64,000 bases of DNA. Source: CBDIHH01 sp965279095. GTDB taxonomy: Bacteria; Pseudomonadota; Alphaproteobacteria; Caulobacterales; Caulobacteraceae. The stretch is from positions 310,001 through 374,000 of the forward strand of contig CBDIHH010000004.1 of assembly GCA_965279095.1 (NCBI GenBank), read 5' to 3'. The notes under the pieces were generated by a model. That model did no database searches. It was not told where the DNA came from and saw only the letters and a list, made by a program, of their open reading frames with translations. The translations under genes and the position numbers were made by a program. Numbering within the stretch: position 1 is the first letter of the stretch; the number at the start of each line of letters is the position of its first letter. This document shows positions 8,857-14,983 of the stretch, in pieces.

Positions 8857-9101
8857 CGCTTCAGGCCGGCGACGGCCTCGCGGGCGACGGGATCCAGGCC
8901 CGCGCCGCCGGCGTCGAGATGCTCGAGGATCAGCCGGCGCATGCGCGGGTCCCAGTATCGGCCGATATGGCCGCGCACACCCTCCACCGCCTCGTCGCGC
9001 GGTTGTGAGACGAAGTAGCGGCTGATCTGGTTGGCCATGTGCACCAGCCGCTCGCCGCTGCTGGTGGTGATGTGGGGCTCGTCCGCGCCGCCGACGGTCA
9101 T
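8853..9101 (-). CDS. fdsD: NAD-dependent formate dehydrogenase delta subunit
   Basis: This 82-residue protein has the pattern HMANQISRYFVSQP followed by VRGHIGRYWDPRMR, characteristic of FdsD. FdsD is the small subunit needed for assembly or activity of the soluble FdsABG formate dehydrogenase. Both ends overlap neighbours by the stop-start method (ATGA with fdsA, GTGA with fdhD), indicating translational coupling. Confidence 0.9.
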   Translation of the reverse strand: MTVGGADEPHITTSSGERLVHMANQISRYFVSQPRDEAVEGVRGHIGRYWDPRMRRLILEHLDAGGAGLDPVAREAVAGLKR

Positions 9102-11938
9102 TCGGCGGGCTCGGGGTGGATGCGGCGGCTGGTGTCGGACAGGGCCTTGTAGCGGGCCTGCCAGTCGGTGGGACCATTGGCCAGCGACACCTGGACCGCC
9201 GTCACCTTGTATTCGGGGCAGTTGGTGGCCCAGTCCGAATAGTCGGTGGTGATGACATTGGCCTGGGTGTCCGGGTGGTGGAAGGTCGTGTAGACGACCC
9301 CCGGCGCGACCCGGTCGGTGATGCGGGCGCGCAGGCTGACCTCGCCCGCGCGGCTCTTGAGCTTGACCAGGTCGCCCTCGCGGATGCCGCGGTCCTCGGC
9401 GTCGTTGGGGTGCACCTCCAGCACGTCCTTCTCGTGCCAGGTCATGTTGGCGGTCCGCCGGGTCTGAGCCCCGACGTTGTACTGGCTGAGAATGCGGCCG
9501 GTGGTCAGCAAGAGGGGGAACCGCGGCCCTACCCGCTCGTCGGTGGGGACATAGTCGGTGAGCACGAACTTGCCCTTGCCCCGCACGAACCCGTCCAGGT
9601 GCATCACCGGCGTGCCCTCGGGCGCCGTCGCATCGCAGGGCCACTGGATGGAGCCGATGGCGTCCAGCCGCGCGAAGGAGACGCCGGCGAAACTGGGGGT
9701 CAGGCGCGCCACCTCGTCCATGATCTGCGAGGGGTGGTCGTAGCGCCAGTCGCAGCCGAGGGCGTTGGCGAGGCGCTGGGTGACTTCCCAGTCGGCATAG
9801 CCGTTCTTCGGGGCCATCACCTTGCGCACCCGCTGGATGCGGCGCTCGGCGTTGGTGAAGGTGCCGTCCTTCTCCAGGAAGGTCGAGCCGGGCAGGAAGA
9901 CGTGGGCGTAGTTGGCGGTCTCGTTGAGGAACAGGTCCTGCACCACCACGCATTCCATGGCCGCCAGGCCCGCGGCCACATGGCGGGTGTTGGGGTCGGA
10001 CTGCAGGATGTCCTCGCCCTGGATGTAGAGGCCCTTGAACACCCCGTCGACGGCGGCGTCGAGCATGTTGGGAATGCGCAGGCCCGGCTCGTCGTCCAGG
10101 GCCACGCCCCAGGCCGCCTCGAACATGGCCCGGGTGTCGTCCTCGGAGATGTGCCGGTAGCCGGACAGTTCGTGCGGGAAGGAGCCCATGTCACAGGCGC
10201 CCTGGACATTGTTCTGCCCGCGCAGGGGGTTCACGCCGACGCCGTCTCGGCCGATATTGCCGGTGGCCATGGCCAGGTTGGCGATGGCCATCACCGCGGT
10301 GGTGCCCTGGCTGTGCTCGGTGACGCCGAGGCCGTAGTAGATGGCGCCGTTTCCTCCGGTGGCGTAAAGGCGCGCGGCGCCGCGCACCTGGGCCGCCGGC
10401 ACGCCAGTGACCGCCTCCACCGCCTCGGGGCTGTGCTCGGGCCGGGCGCAGAAGAGGGCCCAGTCGGTGAACTCGTCCCAGTCGCAGCGCTCGCGCACGA
10501 AGGCCTCGTCGGCGAGGCCCTCGGTGACGATGACGTGGGCCAGGGCGGTGAGCATGGCGACATTCGTGCCCGGCCGGAGCGGCAGGTGGTAGTCGGCCTG
10601 GATGTGCGGTGAGCGCACCAGGTCGATCCGGCGCGGGTCGATGACGATCAGCCGGGCGCCGGCCCGCAGGCGCTGCTTCAGGCGCGAGGCGAACACCGGA
10701 TGGCCGTCGGTGGGATTGGCGCCGATCACCAGCACCACGTCCGCCTGCTCGACGGAATCGAAGTCCTGGGTGCCGGCCGAGGTCCCGTAGGTGGTCTTCA
10801 GGCCATAGCCGGTGGGCGAATGGCACACCCGCGCGCAGGTATCGACATTGTTGTTGCCGAAGCCGGCGCGGATCAGCTTCTGCACCAGGAAGGTCTCCTC
10901 GTTGGTGCAGCGCGAGGAGGTGATCCCGCCGACGGACAGGCGGCCGTAACGGTCCTGGATGCGGCGGAACTCCGACGCGGTGTGGGCGATGGCCTCGTCC
11001 CACGACACCACCCGCCAGGGCTGGTCGATGCTGGCGCGGATCATCGGCTCGAGGATCCGTTCGCGGTGGGTGGCGTAGCCCCAGGCGAAGCGGCCCTTGA
11101 TGCAGGAGTGGCCGTGGTTGGCCTTGCCGTCCTTGTAGGGAACCATGCGCACCAGCTCCTCGCCGCGCATCTGCGCCTCGAAGGCGCAGCCGACGCCGCA
11201 GTAGGCGCAGGTGGTGACGACGGCGCGTTCCGGCTGGCCGATCTCGATGACGCTGGCCTCAGTCAGGGCGGCGGTGGGGCAGGCCTGCACGCAGGCGCCG
11301 CAGGACACGCATTCGGACGCGATGAAGGGCTGTGACTGGCCGGCCGCGATCCGGCTGCCGAAGCCCCGCCCGGCCACGGTCAGGGCGAAGGTTCCCTGGA
11401 CCTCGTCGCAGGCGCGCACGCAGCGCGAACAGACCACGCACTTGGCGGCGTCATAGGTGAAATAGGGGTTGGACGCGTCGGGGGCGTCGGCGAGGTGGTT
11501 GTCGCCCGCATAGCCGTAGCGCACCTCGCGCAGGCCCACCGCCCCGGCCATGTCCTGCAGTTCGCAATCGCCATTGGCCGCGCAGGTCAGGCAGTCGAGG
11601 GGGTGGTCGGAGATGTAGAGCTCCATCACCCCCTTGCGAAGGCGCGTCAACCGGTCCGTCTGTGTACGGACGACCATGCCTTCGGAGACGGGCGTCGTGC
11701 ACGAGGCCGGGGTTCCCGCGCGGCCGTCGATCTCGACCAGGCACAGGCGGCAGGAGCCGAAGGCGTCGAGACTGTCGGTGGCGCACAGGCGCGGGATGGT
11801 GGTCCCGGCCAGCTCCGCCGCGCGCATGACCGACGTGCCCTCGGGGACGCTCAGGGCGCGTCCGTCGATGGTCAGGGTGACGAGGGTCTCGCTCTGAGGC
11901 GCAGGGGTGCCGTAGTCGATGGTCTTGATCAGGGCCAT
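9098..11938 (-). CDS. fdsA: NAD-dependent formate dehydrogenase alpha subunit (Mo-bisPGD, Fe-S)
   Basis: The 946-residue catalytic subunit oxidises formate to CO2. Visible cofactor sites in order are [2Fe-2S] C52/C63/C66/C80, the His-Cys3 cluster H112/C116/C119/C125, two [4Fe-4S] sites C167/C170/C173/C177 and C210/C213/C216/C220, and the proximal cluster C244/C247/C251/C279. The Mo ligand Cys and adjacent His lie in RVCHSP (C372, H373), so this is a Cys and not a selenocysteine enzyme. The C-terminal molydopterin-dinucleotide domain is present (about 820-940). A 132-base gap with a palindromic repeat separates it from fdsB. Confidence 0.97.
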   Translation of the reverse strand: MALIKTIDYGTPAPQSETLVTLTIDGRALSVPEGTSVMRAAELAGTTIPRLCATDSLDAFGSCRLCLVEIDGRAGTPASCTTPVSEGMVVRTQTDRLTRLRKGVMELYISDHPLDCLTCAANGDCELQDMAGAVGLREVRYGYAGDNHLADAPDASNPYFTYDAAKCVVCSRCVRACDEVQGTFALTVAGRGFGSRIAAGQSQPFIASECVSCGACVQACPTAALTEASVIEIGQPERAVVTTCAYCGVGCAFEAQMRGEELVRMVPYKDGKANHGHSCIKGRFAWGYATHRERILEPMIRASIDQPWRVVSWDEAIAHTASEFRRIQDRYGRLSVGGITSSRCTNEETFLVQKLIRAGFGNNNVDTCARVCHSPTGYGLKTTYGTSAGTQDFDSVEQADVVLVIGANPTDGHPVFASRLKQRLRAGARLIVIDPRRIDLVRSPHIQADYHLPLRPGTNVAMLTALAHVIVTEGLADEAFVRERCDWDEFTDWALFCARPEHSPEAVEAVTGVPAAQVRGAARLYATGGNGAIYYGLGVTEHSQGTTAVMAIANLAMATGNIGRDGVGVNPLRGQNNVQGACDMGSFPHELSGYRHISEDDTRAMFEAAWGVALDDEPGLRIPNMLDAAVDGVFKGLYIQGEDILQSDPNTRHVAAGLAAMECVVVQDLFLNETANYAHVFLPGSTFLEKDGTFTNAERRIQRVRKVMAPKNGYADWEVTQRLANALGCDWRYDHPSQIMDEVARLTPSFAGVSFARLDAIGSIQWPCDATAPEGTPVMHLDGFVRGKGKFVLTDYVPTDERVGPRFPLLLTTGRILSQYNVGAQTRRTANMTWHEKDVLEVHPNDAEDRGIREGDLVKLKSRAGEVSLRARITDRVAPGVVYTTFHHPDTQANVITTDYSDWATNCPEYKVTAVQVSLANGPTDWQARYKALSDTSRRIHPEPAE

Positions 11939-11955
11939 GAGATCTTCGCCCTTTT

Positions 11956-12058
11956 GTCCCCGTATTCCCCGCGAACGCGGGGACCCAGGATTTCTTGATC
12001 GTAGGGCGCCGGGCTGGGAAAAAAGCCTGGACCCCCGCTTCCGCGGGGGATGCGGGAC
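11956..12058. repeat. Double-hairpin palindromic repeat inside the fds operon
   Basis: Two GC-rich hairpins, CCCCGCG-AA-CGCGGGG (from about 11967) and CCCCCGC-TTCC-GCGGGGG (from about 12032), are arranged as inverted copies of one unit of about 28 bp. Each unit has an ACCCAGG/CCTGGAC-like shoulder, and the outer ends GTCCC and GGGAC are also complementary. The repeat fills most of the gap between fdsB and fdsA. It is probably a dispersed extragenic palindrome, and it could stabilise or attenuate the mRNA between the two subunit genes. Confidence 0.7.
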
Positions 12059-12070
12059 TGTGTCATCGCT

Positions 12071-13615
12071 TCACTCCGCCGCGAGGCGCGCGGGCGCCCC
12101 GAAGTCATCGGGAAAATGGGTGAGCGCGCTCAACACCGGATAGGGGGTGAAGCCGCCCAGGGCGCACAGCGATCCCAGCTTCATGGTGTGGCAGAGGTCC
12201 TCCACCACGGCGAGATGGCCGGACGCGTCGGCGCCGACCGCGCGGGCCGCCAGGACCTTGTCGAGGGTCTCGCGGCCGCGTACCGAGCCGATCCGGCACG
12301 GGGTGCACTTGCCGCAGCTCTCGATGGCGCAGAAGTCCATGGCGAAGCGGGCCTGGCGGGCCATGTCGGCGGTGTCGTCGAACACCACCACCCCGCCGTG
12401 GCCGATCAGTCCGCCGCGCGCGGTGAAGGCCTCGTAGTCAAAGGGGGTGTCGAACAGGGCGGGGGGAAAATAGGCGCCCAGCGGCCCGCCGACCTGCACG
12501 GCCTTGACCGGACGGCCCGACAGGGTTCCGCCGCCGATGTCGTCCACCAGATCGCCGAGGGTCACGCCGAAGGCCGTCTCGAACAGGCCGCCGTTGGCGA
12601 TGTTGCCGGCGAGCTGGATGGGCATGGTGCCGCGCGACCGGCCCATGCCGAAATCGGCGTAGGCGGCGGCGCCCTGGGCCAGGATAAAGGGCGCGGCGGC
12701 CAGGGACAGCAGGTTGTTGATCACCGTGGGCCGGCCGAACAGGCCCTTGTGGGCGGGCAGCGGCGGCTTGGTCCGCACCTGGCCGCGCTTGCCCTCCAGG
12801 CTTTCCAGAAGGGCGGTCTCCTCGCCGCACACATAGGCGCCGGCGCCGACCCTGACCTCCATGTCGAAGTCCGGCCCCAGCAGCCCGGCGGCGCGGGCGG
12901 TGGCGATGGCCCGGTTCATGGCGGTGATGGCGTGAGGATATTCCGAGCGGACATAGACATAGCCGCGGGTCGCCCCCACCGCGAGGCCGGCGATGGCCAT
13001 GCCCTCGATCAGGACGAAGGGATCGCCCTCCATGAGCAGGCGGTCGGCGAAGGCGCCGCTGTCGCCCTCGTCGGCGTTGCAGACGATGTATTTGCGATCG
13101 GCGGGCGCCTGCGCCACCGTGCGCCACTTGATGCCCGTGGGAAATCCTGCGCCGCCGCGGCCGCGCAGGCCCGAGGCGATGATCGCGTCAATGACGCCGG
13201 CCGGACCCAGGGAGCGGGCGCGCTCCAGCCCGGCCAGGCCCCCGTGCCGCCGGTAGTCGTCCAGGGACTGGGGATCGATGACGCCGCAACGGGCGAAGGT
13301 CAGGCGGGTCTGGCGGGCGAGGAAGGGCAGGGCCTCGGGCCGCCCCAACCGCAGGGGGTGCGGCCGGCCGTCGAACAGCCCCGCGGCCACCAGCCCGGGC
13401 ACGTCCTCGGCATAGACGGGGCCGTAGCCGATGCGGCCGCCCGCCGTCTCGATCTCGACCAGGGTCTCCAGCTCAAAGACTCCGCGCGAGCCATTGCGCA
13501 CGATGTCGACAGGCAGGCCGAGCCGGCGGGCCTCCAGCGCCAGGGCGGCGGCCACGGCGTCGGCGCCGACGGCCACCGCCGCCATGTCGCCCGGGACGAA
13601 GACGCGAAGGCTCAT
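12071..13615 (-). CDS. fdsB: NAD-dependent formate dehydrogenase beta subunit (NADH-binding, FMN, Fe-S)
   Basis: The 514-residue diaphorase subunit is NuoF-like. A thioredoxin-like N-terminal part (about 1-85) is followed by the NADH/FMN site GRGGAGFPTGIKW (from about 152) and NADEGDSG (about 180). The SLBB region follows, then the [4Fe-4S] site ESCGKCTPCR (C434, C437, C440) with the fourth Cys near 484. ATG 13615 was chosen because it overlaps the fdsG stop as ATGA. An in-frame upstream extension overlaps fdsG completely. It transfers electrons from FdsA clusters to NAD+. Confidence 0.96.
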   Translation of the reverse strand: MSLRVFVPGDMAAVAVGADAVAAALALEARRLGLPVDIVRNGSRGVFELETLVEIETAGGRIGYGPVYAEDVPGLVAAGLFDGRPHPLRLGRPEALPFLARQTRLTFARCGVIDPQSLDDYRRHGGLAGLERARSLGPAGVIDAIIASGLRGRGGAGFPTGIKWRTVAQAPADRKYIVCNADEGDSGAFADRLLMEGDPFVLIEGMAIAGLAVGATRGYVYVRSEYPHAITAMNRAIATARAAGLLGPDFDMEVRVGAGAYVCGEETALLESLEGKRGQVRTKPPLPAHKGLFGRPTVINNLLSLAAAPFILAQGAAAYADFGMGRSRGTMPIQLAGNIANGGLFETAFGVTLGDLVDDIGGGTLSGRPVKAVQVGGPLGAYFPPALFDTPFDYEAFTARGGLIGHGGVVVFDDTADMARQARFAMDFCAIESCGKCTPCRIGSVRGRETLDKVLAARAVGADASGHLAVVEDLCHTMKLGSLCALGGFTPYPVLSALTHFPDDFGAPARLAAE

Positions 13616-14073
13616 CGGCCGACCTCGGCCAGCAGGGCGCCCAGGCGCGCCTCGGTCAGCCGCGCCACGGGGCGTCCGTCGATCATGGCGGCGGGGCCGC
13701 TGGCGCACAGGCCCAGGCAGTAGACGGCCTCGAGGGCCACATCGCCGGCTGGCCCGCCGCCGTCCATGCGGGCCTGGGCATAGGCGGCCAGGGCCTCGCC
13801 GCCGCGCGCCTGGCAGGCCTCGGCGCGGCACAGTCTCAGCACATGGCGCGCTGGCGGTTCGGTGCGGAAGTCGTGGTAGAAGGTGATCACCCCATGCACG
13901 TCGGCGCGCGACAGGTTCAGGGCGGCGGCCACCAGGGGCGTCGCCTCGGGGGGCAGGTGACCGAAGGCGCTCACCAGCGCGTGCAGCACCGGCAGAAGGG
14001 CGCCTTCGACCCCGGCGTATTCACTCACTATGCCGGCGGCCTTCTGCGGGTCCCAGGCGTCGTAGACTGTCAT
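13612..14073 (-). CDS. fdsG: NAD-dependent formate dehydrogenase gamma subunit (NuoE-like, [2Fe-2S])
   Basis: The 153-residue product has a thioredoxin-like [2Fe-2S] fold. The four ligands are C82, C87 (CRAEAC) and C119, C123 (CLGLC). It forms the electron-transfer module with FdsB. It is preceded by 42 bases after mobA and overlaps fdsB by ATGA, so the order in transcription is mobA-fdsG-fdsB-fdsA-fdsD-fdhD. Confidence 0.95.
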   Translation of the reverse strand: MTVYDAWDPQKAAGIVSEYAGVEGALLPVLHALVSAFGHLPPEATPLVAAALNLSRADVHGVITFYHDFRTEPPARHVLRLCRAEACQARGGEALAAYAQARMDGGGPAGDVALEAVYCLGLCASGPAAMIDGRPVARLTEARLGALLAEVGR

Positions 14074-14115
14074 GGCCCAAGCAAACGACCGCAGACCGGA
14101 TAAATCAACGTCTAT

Positions 14116-14727
14116 CTATTCACCGGCGGTCCACCCGAGGGCCCGCAGATCCGCAGGGGTGTTGATGTTGGCGAAGGCGGCGGGGTCCTCGACCGCGAGC
14201 CGCGCCGCGCCGATGGCGTCCAGGAAGCGGTGCGCCGAGGGATGGCGGCCACCCTCCAGGGCCTCGCGCAGGGCCGCCTCGGCCCCCAGGGTCCACAGGG
14301 CGCAGAGGGGCTGGGGGCCGTCGATGGTCAGGCAATAGGCGGCCGGAGCGTCGCCGATCGCGCCCGCCAGCCGGGCATGGATCTCGGGGGGCAGGCGCGG
14401 CGTGTCCACGGGACGCACCGCGAGGGCGCCCAGACCGCCGGCGCGGGCCCAGGCCAGGCCGGCGCTGACTCCCGCCAAGGGCCCCGCCGCATGGCCGGGC
14501 TCGTCGGGCAGGACCGGCAGGCCCAGACCCCGCGCCAGATCGGCGGCGACGGACTGCGCCGGCGCGCTGACGGCCACCGCGGCGCAATAGGGCGCCAGGG
14601 CCTCGGCGGCGATCTGGAGCAGCGAGCGACCGTCCAGCAGGGCCGCGGCCTTGGGCGCGCCAAAGCGGCTGGAGCGGCCGCCGGCGAGGATGAGGCCGGC
14701 GAGGGCGGGGGGGCAGGGGTGGGACAT
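14116..14727 (-). CDS. mobA: Molybdenum cofactor guanylyltransferase
   Basis: The 203-residue nucleotidyltransferase has the GTP-binding signature LAGGRSSRFGAPKA at about 13-26, and a central GLGALAVRPVDTPRLPP corresponding to the metal-binding VDTP region. MobA attaches GMP to Mo-molybdopterin to make the MGD form used by FdsA. It stands at the head of the operon, 42 bases before fdsG, so cofactor maturation (MobA, FdhD) and the apoenzyme are made together. An in-frame start slightly upstream is less likely because it adds no family sequence. Confidence 0.93.
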   Translation of the reverse strand: MSHPCPPALAGLILAGGRSSRFGAPKAAALLDGRSLLQIAAEALAPYCAAVAVSAPAQSVAADLARGLGLPVLPDEPGHAAGPLAGVSAGLAWARAGGLGALAVRPVDTPRLPPEIHARLAGAIGDAPAAYCLTIDGPQPLCALWTLGAEAALREALEGGRHPSAHRFLDAIGAARLAVEDPAAFANINTPADLRALGWTAGE

Positions 14728-14780
14728 GGCCCACCATCGCGCAGCCGCGCGCGCGCTCCTAGACCCCGCACCGGCCCCGC

Positions 14781-14890
14781 GTCATCGCCCGGCTTGACCG
14801 GACGACCCAGCCGCACGCCCCTTGACGCGCGGCGCTGTTCGCAGCGGTCACGTCCTGAAGCTGGATCGTCCGGTCAAGCCGGACGATGAC
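14781..14890. repeat. 31-bp inverted repeat (extragenic palindrome)
   Basis: Arms 14781-14811 and 14860-14890 are inverted copies with, by hand alignment, two mismatches in 31 positions, separated by 48 bases. The outer ends read GTCATCG and CGATGAC. It lies in the 256-base gap between the mobA start and the 3' end of the first TonB-OmpA receptor gene, both on the minus strand. It may act as a 5'-side barrier or processing site for the fds transcript. Nothing else is seen in this gap. Confidence 0.75.
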
Positions 14891-14983
14891 GGTGGGGAGG
14901 GGCCAAGACAAAACCGGCCGCCGCGGGAATCGCGACGGCCGGTCCGGATAGTCCGGAGCCGCCGGGGCGGCCTCCGTTTTGGT

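Noticed and set aside
8853..9953. Long in-frame extension upstream of fdsD inside fdsA
   Set aside because: The extension overlaps the catalytic subunit; the ATG at 9101 with ATGA overlap gives a normal FdsD length.
12071..13831. Extended fdsB starting 72 codons further upstream
   Set aside because: The extra residues are Arg/Gly/Pro-rich and overlap fdsG entirely; ATG 13615 fits the family and overlaps the fdsG stop.
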